Below the pieces are notes generated by a model. That model ran no database searches. It worked only from the letters and a program-made list of their open reading frames with translations, and was not told the DNA's origin. 42,035 bases of DNA from Methylococcaceae bacterium (lineage in GTDB: Bacteria > Pseudomonadota > Gammaproteobacteria > Methylococcales > Methylomonadaceae), in the NCBI GenBank assembly GCA_021647585.1, contig JAKIUK010000034.1, positions 1 to 42,035 on the forward strand. The letters are read 5' to 3'. Positions within the stretch are counted from its first letter, which is position 1. Every line of letters starts with the position of its first letter. The position numbers were made by a program, and so were the translations under genes. Shown one piece after another: positions 16,674 through 25,526 of this stretch.

Positions 16674-16729
16674 CTTGAACACTATTGTTTTCCTTGCAAG
16701 AAATGACAAGCTTCGCTTGACGCACCGAG
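16664..16729. repeat. Right copy of the inverted repeat flanking the protease-IS4 segment
   Basis: GGCTGACCCCTTGAAC, then CCTTGCAAGAAATGACAAGC and GCACCGAG form the reverse complement of the 13735-13819 copy, shortened in the middle. The two copies bracket the protease gene, the trpC fragment and the IS4 element. Confidence 0.6.
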
Positions 16730-16749
16730 TGCTGATCCCATTTTTGCAT

Positions 16750-16827
16750 TTGAATAATGTAGCTTGGAAAGACTTGCCCTTGAATTCTTTGAATAATGTG
16801 GCTTGGAAAGACTTGCCCTTTAATTCT
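16750..16827. repeat. Two tandem 39-bp repeats
   Basis: Unit 1 is 16750-16788 and unit 2 is 16789-16827, each beginning TTGAATAATGTRGCTTGGAA and ending AATTCT, with 2 differences. The repeats lie between the right inverted-repeat copy and the cytochrome gene, about 120 bp upstream of its start codon. A minus-strand open frame across them is an artefact of the repeat. Confidence 0.8.
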
Positions 16828-16947
16828 TGACCCTCAATTTTCTCCTGAATTCTCTTCTGCGGGAACCAAATACACATTCCGTGCATTAAATAGTTAGAGC
16901 AGTCAGAAATGGCTGTTCGAGTTTGTTATTTTTTGGAGGAACACAAC

Positions 16948-18297
16948 ATGATTAAAAAACACCACAGCATAGGAACTGCGCTGGTAACGAGTGCTCTGTT
17001 AATGGCGGTATTAAGTACCAGCCATGCAGAAACAAAACAAATGTATGGAAAAAAACATTTAAAGGTTGATGATACGAACCTTAAAACTGCCGTACAAATG
17101 ATTGAAGAAGGAAAACATATTTTCCGTTTTGACACCTTTGGTGATGAATCCTTCTGGGGGGGGCAATTACGCTTGCATGAAGCGATAGCCGGTAAGGATA
17201 ATGGCGGTGTAGGACCGGGTGTGAGTCCTGTGATGGCATTAAGTCTTGGGTTAAAAGTGGATGTAGATGCTTTGCCAAAAAAATTACGCAAAAAAATCAA
17301 ACGGGGACGTGTAGATCTTGAGGATCCTGCAACGACATTGGCATTACTCAAACTCAATGCAGTGATAGGTGTTAAGGGTATTTTTGATCCTTTAGATCAA
17401 CTAGAATCCGTTGGCATTACCTGTGCACTCTGCCATAGTAATGTGGATGATTCATTCGCACCAGGAATAGGACATCGTCTGGACGGTTGGGCTAGTCGTG
17501 ATCTGAATATCGGAGCCATTATCGCCTCTGCACCCGATCTGACGCCATTTGCAACACTACTCGGTGTTGATCAACAAACAGTAAGGGATGTGTTATTAAG
17601 CTGGGGACCGGGTAAGTTTGATGATGGCCTTGTTCTAGATGGCAGGGTGATTAAGCCAGACGGCTCACCGGCTGCACCTCTGATCCCACCAGCGTTCGGG
17701 CTTGCCGGTGTCAATTTGCATACCTGGACAGGTTGGGGAGGTGTATCACACTGGAATGCTCTGATAGCGGTTCTGGCAATGGGAGGAGAAGGACGTTTCT
17801 TTGATCCCCGGCTTCGTGATTCCAGTAAGTTTCCAGTCGCCGCTGCCCATGGTTTTGATGACATCCGTATCGAACCTAAAATGGATAAAGTAACGGCTAA
17901 ATTACCAGCACTACACTTATATCAATTATCGCTCACTGCACCCAAACCTCCAGAAGACTCCTTCGATCAGCTTGCAGCACAACGGGGTGAGAAAATTTTC
18001 AACAGTAAGGCGCAATGTTATGTTTGTCATGTGCCACCACTCTTTACCGAACCTGGCTGGAATATTCGCAAACCGGAAGAAATTGGTATTGATGCATTTC
18101 AGGCAGAGCGTAGCCCGGATAGTGGTTACCGAACCACACCGTTGAAAGGACTATGGACACATACAAAAGGTGGTTTCTATCATGATGGTAGATTCGCAAC
18201 ACTGAGTGATGTAATTGAGCATTACAATGAATTTTTTGGACTGGATTTGGAAGATACAGAAAAAAATGATCTAGTGGAGTATATGAAGTCACTGTAA
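16948..18297 (+). CDS. Periplasmic di-heme c-type cytochrome, MauG/peroxidase-like
   Basis: After a signal peptide (cleaved near SHA-ETK, residue 27), this 449-residue mature-type protein has two haem-c motifs, CALCH (C159-H163) and CYVCH (C357-H361). The C-terminal half (GEKIFNSKAQCYVCH, TTPLKGLW, GGFYHDGRFATLSDVIEHYN) resembles the di-haem cytochrome c peroxidase/MauG superfamily. The N-terminal half is less typical, with a long insertion before the first haem. The substrate is unknown. The start is the ATG at 16948, preceded by GGAGGA at 16935-16940; an upstream ATG at 16909 lacks a ribosome site and would bury the signal peptide. It converges on trpC. Confidence 0.85.
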   Translation: MIKKHHSIGTALVTSALLMAVLSTSHAETKQMYGKKHLKVDDTNLKTAVQMIEEGKHIFRFDTFGDESFWGGQLRLHEAIAGKDNGGVGPGVSPVMALSLGLKVDVDALPKKLRKKIKRGRVDLEDPATTLALLKLNAVIGVKGIFDPLDQLESVGITCALCHSNVDDSFAPGIGHRLDGWASRDLNIGAIIASAPDLTPFATLLGVDQQTVRDVLLSWGPGKFDDGLVLDGRVIKPDGSPAAPLIPPAFGLAGVNLHTWTGWGGVSHWNALIAVLAMGGEGRFFDPRLRDSSKFPVAAAHGFDDIRIEPKMDKVTAKLPALHLYQLSLTAPKPPEDSFDQLAAQRGEKIFNSKAQCYVCHVPPLFTEPGWNIRKPEEIGIDAFQAERSPDSGYRTTPLKGLWTHTKGGFYHDGRFATLSDVIEHYNEFFGLDLEDTEKNDLVEYMKSL

Positions 18298-18351
18298 ATA
18301 TGCAGTAGCCCATCATATGAAAGTAAGTTCTATATTCTGGAGTCCGACATC

Positions 18352-18390
18352 ATTTGCGCTCGTAAACAATGGATGTGTTTACGGGCAAAT
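18352..18390. terminator. Hairpin between the convergent cytochrome and trpC genes
   Basis: ATTTGCGCTCGTAAACA (18352-18368) pairs with TGTTTACGGGCAAAT (18376-18390) except for a small bulge. No T-run follows on either side, so it may be a weak bidirectional terminator or simply a repeat. Confidence 0.45.
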
Positions 18391-18456
18391 CATGGGCTCA
18401 GCCAACTTGAACCTCTTTTTTCAACATCAAACTAAAAACAGTTAGGCTTGCTGCTT

Positions 18457-19257
18457 TCAAGCCGAAAATAATTCACGCATTTTCTTGCCCGGAGAATCAG
18501 CTCTCATAAACGCTTCTCCGACTAAAAAGGTATATACATCATTATCCAGCATCAGCTGTACATCATTTTGCGTATGGATTCCACTTTCAGTAATCACTAA
18601 ACGATCATCTGGAATACGTTGCTTTAGATCTAAGGTCGTTTGTAAAGAAGTTTCAAATGTTCTTAGATTTCGGTTATTAATACCAATGAGTTTGGTTTCT
18701 AATTTTAAGGCACGCTCAAGCTCTTCAGCATTATGTGTTTCAACTAACACATCCATACCTAACTCAGTTGTAATATCTGCCAGCTCATGAATTTGATCAT
18801 CTGCTAAAGCAGCGACTATCAGTAAAATACAATCGGCACCTAATGCACGTGATTCATGAATTTGATAGGGGTCAATCATGAAATCTTTTCTTAGCACAGG
18901 GAGAGGACAACTTTGTCTTGCCATTTGCAAGTAGGCTTCCGAACCCTGAAAAAAATCTTTATCAGTCAATATGGATAAACAACTTGCGCCATTCATGGCG
19001 TAATCCTGCGCAATTTCCAGCGGTTTAAAGTCTTCTCTGATAACTCCTTTACTGGGCGATGCTTTTTTTATTTCAGCAATAATGGCTGGTTTTTTTAATT
19101 GCGCTTTACTTTGTAAGGCTGCAGCAAAACCGCGTGGATTTTCTATGCCACTGGTGATTTCCTTTAACACCTCTATAGGTGTGCGCTGTTTGCGATTGGC
19201 AACTTCTTCAGCTTTTCTATCAAGAATTTTTTTTAGAATATCAGGGGTATCGGTCAT
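18457..19257 (-). CDS. trpC: Indole-3-glycerol-phosphate synthase
   Basis: This monofunctional (beta/alpha)8 enzyme makes indole-3-glycerol phosphate from CdRP in tryptophan synthesis. Conserved blocks are visible: PAIIAEIKKASPSKGVIREDF (catalytic Lys), LRKDFMIDPYQIHESRALGADCILLI, IGINNRNLRTFE and ITESGI. The length of 266 residues is normal, and it is not fused to trpF. It is the last gene of trpEGDC, starting 27 bp after trpD ends. Its final ~35 codons exist a second time, decayed, at 15008-15115. Confidence 0.97.
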   Translation of the reverse strand: MTDTPDILKKILDRKAEEVANRKQRTPIEVLKEITSGIENPRGFAAALQSKAQLKKPAIIAEIKKASPSKGVIREDFKPLEIAQDYAMNGASCLSILTDKDFFQGSEAYLQMARQSCPLPVLRKDFMIDPYQIHESRALGADCILLIVAALADDQIHELADITTELGMDVLVETHNAEELERALKLETKLIGINNRNLRTFETSLQTTLDLKQRIPDDRLVITESGIHTQNDVQLMLDNDVYTFLVGEAFMRADSPGKKMRELFSA

Positions 19258-19284
19258 TTTATAGAACAGAAGGGTTGAGTTGAG

Positions 19285-20298
19285 TTATTTTTTTGAATAC
19301 GCGATTAAGGCATCAAACTTTTCTAGTGCTGCGCCATTTTCAATGACTTGTTGTGCTTTTTTGATTCCAGCTTCAAGGGTCAGTGTTAAATTAGCGGCAT
19401 AAATAGCAGCACCCGCATTTAGTATAACTATGTCTTTAGCAGCTCCCGATTGATTATTTAATACTGATTTGACCATGGCCAGACTGGATTTGGCACCATC
19501 AACTGCAAGTGATTCCAGACTTGATCGTTGCATACCAAATTGTTCAGGTGTTATTTGATAAGTTGATACTTTGCCATTTTTTAATTCCGCAATGTTTGAT
19601 GCAGAAGCAATACTGATTTCATCCAGGCCGTCTTCTGCATTGACAATTATTACATGCTGGCTGCCCAGTTTTTTTAGAACTTGAGCTAAAGGTTCCACCC
19701 AGTCTGAAGAAAAAACACCAATTAACTGATTCGCAGTTTCAGCGGGATTAGATAATGGACCTAACAGGTTAAACAGCGTTCTAACGCCCATTTCTTTGCG
19801 TGGTCCTATGGCATATTTCATCGCGCCATGATGTTTAGGTGCAAACAAAAAACCTACCCCTATCTCGTTTACACACTGAGACACCTGTTCAGCAGATAAA
19901 TCCAGATTTACACCCGCAGCTTCCAGTACATCGGCGCTGCCAGAGCTACTGGAAACTGAGCGATTACCATGTTTAGCGACTTGTCCACCCGCTGCCGCGA
20001 CTACAAAGGCACAGGTGGTTGAGATATTAAAGGTATTGGCACCATCACCGCCCGTGCCACAGGTATCAATAACATGTTCGCCTGAAACTGGAACCTTGGT
20101 TGCCAGTTCACGCATTACAGCTGCTGCGGCGGCAATTTCATCAATACTTTCGCCTTTGCAGCGTAAAGCGATAAGAAAGCCGCCAATTTGTGCATCTGTT
20201 GCACCACCGCTCATGATAATGCCCATAACGTCGCGCATTTCAGCAGTTGTTAGATCTTGCCTGGCTAATAGTTTAATAAGTGCTTGTTGTATTTTCAT
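19285..20298 (-). CDS. trpD: Anthranilate phosphoribosyltransferase
   Basis: TrpD transfers phosphoribosyl from PRPP to anthranilate. The PRPP-binding glycine-rich segment DTCGTGGDGANTFNISTT and the block KHGNRSVSSSSGSADVLEAAG are intact, as is PRKEMGVRTLFNLLGPLSNP. It is 337 residues, the stand-alone form. It lies 16 bp downstream of trpG in the trpEGDC operon. Confidence 0.97.
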   Translation of the reverse strand: MKIQQALIKLLARQDLTTAEMRDVMGIIMSGGATDAQIGGFLIALRCKGESIDEIAAAAAVMRELATKVPVSGEHVIDTCGTGGDGANTFNISTTCAFVVAAAGGQVAKHGNRSVSSSSGSADVLEAAGVNLDLSAEQVSQCVNEIGVGFLFAPKHHGAMKYAIGPRKEMGVRTLFNLLGPLSNPAETANQLIGVFSSDWVEPLAQVLKKLGSQHVIIVNAEDGLDEISIASASNIAELKNGKVSTYQITPEQFGMQRSSLESLAVDGAKSSLAMVKSVLNNQSGAAKDIVILNAGAAIYAANLTLTLEAGIKKAQQVIENGAALEKFDALIAYSKK

Positions 20299-20314
20299 CG
20301 AGGTTATGAATTTT

Positions 20315-20902
20315 TTAACGCTCTAAAAAGTTTTGTAACATATCATGGCCGTGTTCGGTCAAAATAGATTCCGGATGGAACTGAACGCCTTCAATATCCA
20401 GTTCTTTATGTCTAATTCCCATGATTTCATCAATATTACCGGCTGCATCTTGAGTCCATGCAGTCACTTCTAAACAATCAGGTAATGTATGCTGGTCTAT
20501 CACCAGAGAGTGATAACGTGTAGCAATAAAAGGATTATTTAAGCCTTTAAAAACGCCTGAATTATGATGATAAACGGGAGATGTTTTACCATGCATAATA
20601 CTTTTTGCATGGACAATATTGCCGCCAAAAGCATAACCTATACTTTGATGGCCCAGACATACACCTAAAACCGGAAGTTTTCCGGCAAATTTTAAAATAG
20701 TCTCTACAGAAATCCCGGCTTCTTTAGGGGTACAAGGCCCTGGAGAAATAACAATTTTATCAGGGGATAAAGCCACTATATCATCTACAGACACCTCATC
20801 GTTACGCACAACAGTAACATTGGCACCTAGCTCACCAAAATATTGCACCAGGTTATAGGTAAAAGAATCGTAGTTATCGACCATGATTACTTTTATACTC
20901 AT
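20315..20902 (-). CDS. trpG: Anthranilate synthase glutamine amidotransferase subunit
   Basis: TrpG is a class I glutaminase supplying ammonia to TrpE (and, in many bacteria, to PabB). The nucleophile Cys is in LGVCLGHQSIGYAFGG and the His-Glu pair in GVQFHPESILTEHG. The length of 195 residues is normal. Its start overlaps the trpE stop by 4 bp (ATGA), implying translational coupling. Confidence 0.96.
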   Translation of the reverse strand: MSIKVIMVDNYDSFTYNLVQYFGELGANVTVVRNDEVSVDDIVALSPDKIVISPGPCTPKEAGISVETILKFAGKLPVLGVCLGHQSIGYAFGGNIVHAKSIMHGKTSPVYHHNSGVFKGLNNPFIATRYHSLVIDQHTLPDCLEVTAWTQDAAGNIDEIMGIRHKELDIEGVQFHPESILTEHGHDMLQNFLER

Positions 20903-22395
20903 GACTTTTCTCCTTCTAGTCCGGCCTCAGCCATTGAGACTGCACGGAAAATAGCCCGTCCTTTATTCATTGTTTCATCCCATTCATTTCTGGGTACTGA
21001 ATCATAAACAATACCAGCTCCTGCTTGTATATGTAGTATTTCATCTTTTATAACTGCGGTTCTGATTGCAATGGCCGTATCCAGATTACCTGACCAGGAG
21101 ATATAACCTACCGCACCTGAATAAACTCCACGTTTAACTGGTTCTAATTCATCGATAATTTCCATAGCCCTGATTTTAGGGGCACCACTTACTGTACCCG
21201 CTGGAAAAGTAGCCGCCAGTACATCAAAAGCATCTTTGCCTTCCTGCAAATCCGCTGTTACATTGGAAACGATATGCATTACATGCGAATAACGCTCGAT
21301 AATCATTTTATCAGTGAGTTTAACACTGCCAATTTTAGCAACCCTGCCGGCATCGTTGCGTCCTAAATCTATCAGCATAAGATGTTCAGCTAATTCTTTG
21401 GGGTCAGCCAGCAATTCTTTTTCTAGCTCATTATCTTGCTCGAATGTAGCTCCACGAGGTCTGGTTCCAGCTATAGGCCTAACGGTAACGATATCATCTT
21501 CCAGTCTAACTAAAATTTCGGGTGAAGATCCTACGATATGGAAATCATCCAAATTTAAATAGTACATATAGGGTGATGGGTTTAAACAACGTAATGCCCG
21601 GTATAAATTGAGTGGTGCTGCTGAATAAGGAATCGACATGCGTTGTGAAATAACAACCTGCATTACATCCCCGGCAACAATATAGTCTTTTACTTTTAAT
21701 ACAGCATCTTCATAGCCCTGTTGAGTAAAGCCAGATACGAAATCTGCTTCATCAACCTGTCTGGGTGATTTATGTGTGTCAAATTTAGCTTTTGAATTCC
21801 TTAGTTTGACGACTAGTTCATCAAGCCTGCTTATTGCATCCTGGTAGGCATTGTCTAGTGAAGGGTCAGCATGAGTCAGTAATAATAATTTTCCTGACAG
21901 ATTATCAAAAACCAACATTTCTTCAGAAACCATCAGTAGAATATCGGGATTACCAATGGGATCATCTTTGCCGGTCGATTTTAAACGAGTTTCAATATAA
22001 CCAATAGTTTCATAACCAAAATAGCCAACCAGTCCTCCATTAAATCGAGGTAACCCCTCAATATCTGGCACTTTATAGCGTTGTCTAAACTCTTCTATCC
22101 AGACTAAAGGTTGGGGATGCGTTAAGTCCTCAAGCACCTTCCCTTGTTTTTCCAGCGTAATTTTTTGCCCGCTAATTTTTACTAATGTTTTGCAAGGTAG
22201 GCCAATAATTGAATAACGTCCCCATTGTTCCCCCCCGTGCACCGATTCAAACAAGTAGGAATATGCGCCATCGGCTAGTTTTATATAAGCGCTTAATGGC
22301 GTATCCAAATCGGCCAGAACTTCCCGGCTGATAGGGATACGATTAAAGCCCTGCTGGGCATATTGATTAAATTGTTCGGGTGTCATTAATTTCAT
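20899..22395 (-). CDS. trpE: Anthranilate synthase component I
   Basis: TrpE converts chorismate and ammonia to anthranilate. The feedback-binding motif appears as YLFESVHGG (the LLES-type element), and the chorismate-binding domain has GSSPEILVRLEDDIVTVRPIAGTRPRG and GAPKIRAMEIIDELEP. It has 498 residues. It is first in the operon; the ATG at 22395 was chosen, with a second in-frame ATG three codons later. I see no trp leader peptide with a run of Trp codons upstream, so attenuation of the E. coli type is not evident. Confidence 0.97.
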   Translation of the reverse strand: MKLMTPEQFNQYAQQGFNRIPISREVLADLDTPLSAYIKLADGAYSYLFESVHGGEQWGRYSIIGLPCKTLVKISGQKITLEKQGKVLEDLTHPQPLVWIEEFRQRYKVPDIEGLPRFNGGLVGYFGYETIGYIETRLKSTGKDDPIGNPDILLMVSEEMLVFDNLSGKLLLLTHADPSLDNAYQDAISRLDELVVKLRNSKAKFDTHKSPRQVDEADFVSGFTQQGYEDAVLKVKDYIVAGDVMQVVISQRMSIPYSAAPLNLYRALRCLNPSPYMYYLNLDDFHIVGSSPEILVRLEDDIVTVRPIAGTRPRGATFEQDNELEKELLADPKELAEHLMLIDLGRNDAGRVAKIGSVKLTDKMIIERYSHVMHIVSNVTADLQEGKDAFDVLAATFPAGTVSGAPKIRAMEIIDELEPVKRGVYSGAVGYISWSGNLDTAIAIRTAVIKDEILHIQAGAGIVYDSVPRNEWDETMNKGRAIFRAVSMAEAGLEGEKS

Positions 22396-22406
22396 TTATA
22401 TTATTA

Positions 22407-22432
22407 TTGGGCATGGCTTTCGCCCACTCTAC
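22407..22432. repeat. REP-like hairpin upstream of trpE
   Basis: TTGGGCATGGCTTTCGCCCACTCTAC contains a GGGC/GCCC dyad. On the minus strand it reads GTAGAGTGGGCGAAAGCC, then ATGCCCAA, similar in design to the GTAGGGTGCG hairpins at 25292 and 30887. It lies in the trpE 5' leader. Confidence 0.5.
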
Positions 22433-22553
22433 AATTAAAAAGTATCATCAACTGTAGAAATACTGCTAAATTCTTTTATTATATCTTTTTTTAACTGATT
22501 ATTCTTCGTTATACAATATGTGACTATTTTTAATGGCATAAAAATCCTGAACG

Positions 22554-23423
22554 ATGAAACTTGTTACGTTTACCTATAAAAATGCAACAAATGTTGGCGC
22601 GGTTATAGACGATATGGTGGTTCATAGTACCGGGAATGAAGATATTCCCGGTACTATGATCAGTTTTTTAAGTAATGGAAGTGCAGCAATAGAAGCCATG
22701 CGAGCACTTATTGTTAGTGGTAACAATCGTATTCCTTTGGCTCATGTTAAAATACAGGCTCCCATACCGAGGCCGGGAAAGTTTTTGGGTATCAGTCTGA
22801 ATTATGCTGAGCATATAGCTGAAACAAGACGAGATGTCCCCGAATATCCTACGTTCTTTACTAAGCAAAGTAGTTGTATTATTGCAAATGGTGATGCTAT
22901 ACATCGTCCGGTGGTTTCGGAAAAACTTGATTATGAAGGGGAACTGGCTTTTGTTATTGGCAAGCGTTGCAAGCATGTCCCCCTGGAAAAAGCACATCAG
23001 GTCATTGCCGGATATACTATCGTTAATGATGTGTCAGTACGTGACTGGCAAATCCGGTCACCAACCTGGATGATAGGGAAGTCATTTGACACCCATGGAC
23101 CGATGGGGCCATGGCTAGTCACTTCAGATGAAATTACAGATCCTCATAACCTAAATATTAAGACCTGGGTAGATGATGAATTAAGACAAAACTCAAATAC
23201 CAGGCATATGATAGTTAATTGTTTTGAAATGGTCGAATACCTGAGTAAAGCAATGACACTGGAGCCGGGAGATGTGATCTCTACCGGTACACCCAGCGGT
23301 GTAGGCGTAAAAATGAAACCACGAGGTTACATGAAACCCGGACAAACAGTAACAATTGCAATAGAAAACATTGGCGTCCTTACCAACCCGGTAATTGAAG
23401 AGTCTAGTGAGAGTCTCTATTGA
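22554..23423 (+). CDS. Fumarylacetoacetate hydrolase (FAH)-family protein
   Basis: This 289-residue FAH-superfamily enzyme is of the 5-oxopent-3-ene-tricarboxylate decarboxylase/acylpyruvase type. The metal-binding motif is seen as LDYEGELAFVIGK (Glu-x-Glu) with the Asp downstream in YTIVNDVSVRDWQ. GKSFDTHGPMGPWLV, LEPGDVISTGTPSGVG and an early His in NYAEHIAE are also family features. The exact substrate cannot be told from sequence. The 3' end overlaps the TTG start of hemW, so the two are cotranscribed. It diverges from trpE. Confidence 0.88.
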   Translation: MKLVTFTYKNATNVGAVIDDMVVHSTGNEDIPGTMISFLSNGSAAIEAMRALIVSGNNRIPLAHVKIQAPIPRPGKFLGISLNYAEHIAETRRDVPEYPTFFTKQSSCIIANGDAIHRPVVSEKLDYEGELAFVIGKRCKHVPLEKAHQVIAGYTIVNDVSVRDWQIRSPTWMIGKSFDTHGPMGPWLVTSDEITDPHNLNIKTWVDDELRQNSNTRHMIVNCFEMVEYLSKAMTLEPGDVISTGTPSGVGVKMKPRGYMKPGQTVTIAIENIGVLTNPVIEESSESLY

Positions 23424-24547
23424 AAACTTTAGCTCTATATATACACATACCCTGGTGTATACAAAAATGCCCTTATTGTGATTTTAATTCTCATGCGCTT
23501 AAATCAGAAGCACCGGAGAAACAGTATGTAGATGCATTATTAGATGATTTATCTCAGGACTTGAATTTACTTGGTTCTCCAACAATTGTCAGTAGTATTT
23601 TTATTGGCGGAGGCACCCCCAGCTTATTCTCAGCGGAAGCGATTGATCGATTGCTTTCGGGCATTACTCAACAAATACCTCTACAGGAGGGCCTGGAAAT
23701 CACTCTGGAAGCAAACCCTGGAACATTTGAAAGTCTTAAATTTTCCGAATACCGTGCAATTGGTATTAATCGCCTTTCAATTGGTATTCAGAGTTTTAAT
23801 AACCTACATTTAAAATTACTGGGGAGAATTCATTCAGCAGAAGAAGCTTTAGCGGCAGTTGAGATAGCATATCTAGCGGGTTTTGAAAATATTAATCTTG
23901 ATTTAATGTTTGGTTTACCTGAGCAAACAAATGAACAAATGCTAGCTGATGTCCAGTCCGCGATTAATCTTCAACCCAGTCATATTTCTTTTTATCAATT
24001 GACATTAGAGCCCAACACTTATTTTCATAAATTTCCTCCACAACTGCCCATAGATGATTTGGTGTTTTCTGGACAAATACAATGTCAGAAATTACTCGCT
24101 GAATCAGGATATTTGCAGTATGAAATTTCTGCGTATGCAAGAAACAAAGCGTATTGTCAGCATAACCTTAACTACTGGAGATTTGGTGATTATTTAGGAA
24201 TAGGTGCAGGTGCTCATGGAAAACTCAGTCTATTTAATACTGATAATATTATCCGCACCACAAAACAAAAAAGCCCTGAACACTATTTAAAAAATAATAA
24301 AGCGATAGTTAATAAAATTAAATCCGAAGTATTGCCTGTGGAGTTTTTAATGAATCAATTGCGATTAAAAGCGGGTTTCAATAGTGATCACTTTCAAGCG
24401 TCCACAGGATTGGAATTAGCTACGCTTGAGCCTGCTTTATCGGTATGTGTCAATGAAGGATTATTAGTTAAGAGGGGAAATTGTTATTTATGCTCTGAGC
24501 AAGGATGGAATTTCCTTGATGTTGTTTTAGAAAAATTTATAACCTGA
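23420..24547 (+). CDS. hemW: Radical SAM haem chaperone HemW
   Basis: The radical SAM cluster motif is CIQKCPYCDF (CxxxCxxC), followed by IFIGGGTPSLFS and LEANPGTFE. The C-terminal HemW domain has CQHNLNYWRFGDYLGIGAGAHG. HemW homologues bind haem and deliver it to respiratory proteins; they lack true coproporphyrinogen oxidase activity. The 375-residue length fits HemW. The start is a TTG whose last two bases overlap the upstream TGA stop (TTGA), a coupled start; no ATG is available before the HIPWC segment. Confidence 0.93.
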   Translation: MKTLALYIHIPWCIQKCPYCDFNSHALKSEAPEKQYVDALLDDLSQDLNLLGSPTIVSSIFIGGGTPSLFSAEAIDRLLSGITQQIPLQEGLEITLEANPGTFESLKFSEYRAIGINRLSIGIQSFNNLHLKLLGRIHSAEEALAAVEIAYLAGFENINLDLMFGLPEQTNEQMLADVQSAINLQPSHISFYQLTLEPNTYFHKFPPQLPIDDLVFSGQIQCQKLLAESGYLQYEISAYARNKAYCQHNLNYWRFGDYLGIGAGAHGKLSLFNTDNIIRTTKQKSPEHYLKNNKAIVNKIKSEVLPVEFLMNQLRLKAGFNSDHFQASTGLELATLEPALSVCVNEGLLVKRGNCYLCSEQGWNFLDVVLEKFIT

Positions 24548-24613
24548 ATGGCTGTGAGCATAGTAAAATTACACATCCCCCCTTCCCTTTAAAGATTTTG
24601 TCAAAATTACAAT

Positions 24614-25252
24614 ATGCTTGATTATCAAAAAGAATTTATTCAATATGCGCTGGATTGTGGTGTACTTAAATTTGGTCAATTTCAATTAAAATCGGGCCGA
24701 ACCAGTCCCTATTTTTTTAACACTGGATTGTTTAACACCGGTGCTCAATTGGGTAAACTGGGACAATTTTATGCACGCACATTATTAGCTGCTAAGATTC
24801 AGGTGGATATGCTGTATGGTCCAGCATACAAAGGTATACCGCTAGTTAGTACCACATCAATTGCTTATGCTGAATTACATAATGACATTGCTTTTGCTTT
24901 TAATCGCAAAGAAGCTAAAGATCATGGTGAAGGCGGTGTTATTGTGGGTGCACCTCTTAAAGGTAATGTGTTGATTCTTGATGATGTAATTACTGCCGGA
25001 ACCTCCGTTCGTGAATCTGTTGAAATTATAACGAATATGAAAGCTGTACCCGCGGGCGTATTAATCGCTCTGGATAGGCAGGAGAAAGGTGAGAATAACA
25101 AATCTGCGGTTCAGGAAGTGAGTGAACGGTTTAAAATGCCAGTAATTTCAATTATTTCATTGATGCAGATTATTGAATTTTTAGAACAGGATGGTCAATC
25201 AGAACAACAGCTGGAAATAATAAAGGGATACCAGTTGAAATACGGAATATAA
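24614..25252 (+). CDS. pyrE: Orotate phosphoribosyltransferase
   Basis: PyrE makes orotidine 5'-phosphate from orotate and PRPP in pyrimidine synthesis. The PRPP-binding signature is VLILDDVITAGTSVRE; KSGRTSPYFFNTGLF and LYGPAYKGIPL are also conserved. At 212 residues it is a standard gammaproteobacterial PyrE. The gene follows hemW by 66 bp. Confidence 0.96.
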   Translation: MLDYQKEFIQYALDCGVLKFGQFQLKSGRTSPYFFNTGLFNTGAQLGKLGQFYARTLLAAKIQVDMLYGPAYKGIPLVSTTSIAYAELHNDIAFAFNRKEAKDHGEGGVIVGAPLKGNVLILDDVITAGTSVRESVEIITNMKAVPAGVLIALDRQEKGENNKSAVQEVSERFKMPVISIISLMQIIEFLEQDGQSEQQLEIIKGYQLKYGI

Positions 25253-25269
25253 CTGCCTTTATTGATTTT

Positions 25270-25405
25270 ACTTTGTCAGATTATAAATGTAGGGTGCGTT
25301 GCACGCACCCAAATTATTTTTTATCCTTCCATTGGCAAAAGGGTACGTACAACGCACCCAATCGAAGATACTTTTTGTATAGCATCCATTCAAATGTGAC
25401 AAAGT
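25270..25405. repeat. GTAGGGTGCG fold-back element, copy 1
   Basis: The element is bounded by ACTTTGTCA (25270-25278) and its complement TGACAAAGT (25397-25405), with further pairing inward. It contains two GGGT/ACCC hairpins: GGGTGCG-TTGCA-CGCACCC (25292-25310) and GGGTACGTACAACGCACCC (25341-25359). Shared blocks CAGATTATAAATGTAGGG and ATCCATTCAAATGTGACA recur at 30866-30955. It lies between pyrE and the dynamin-like gene. Confidence 0.7.
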
Positions 25406-25526
25406 AGAATTAAGGACAAATATTAAATTAAAACAATATCTAACAGATATTTTTTTTTAGTCTACAATTATTCACAGTAGTCTCAATCAATTTACTAAGC
25501 GTAGTCCGCATATATAAAGGCTAGGT

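Noticed and set aside
16641..16886. 81-codon minus-strand frame over the 39-bp tandem repeat
   Set aside because: The frame is a product of the repeat (a repeated peptide) and crosses the IS4 end and the target duplication.
22396..22553. trp leader peptide / attenuator upstream of trpE
   Set aside because: No short ORF with consecutive Trp codons and no terminator-antiterminator pair could be read.
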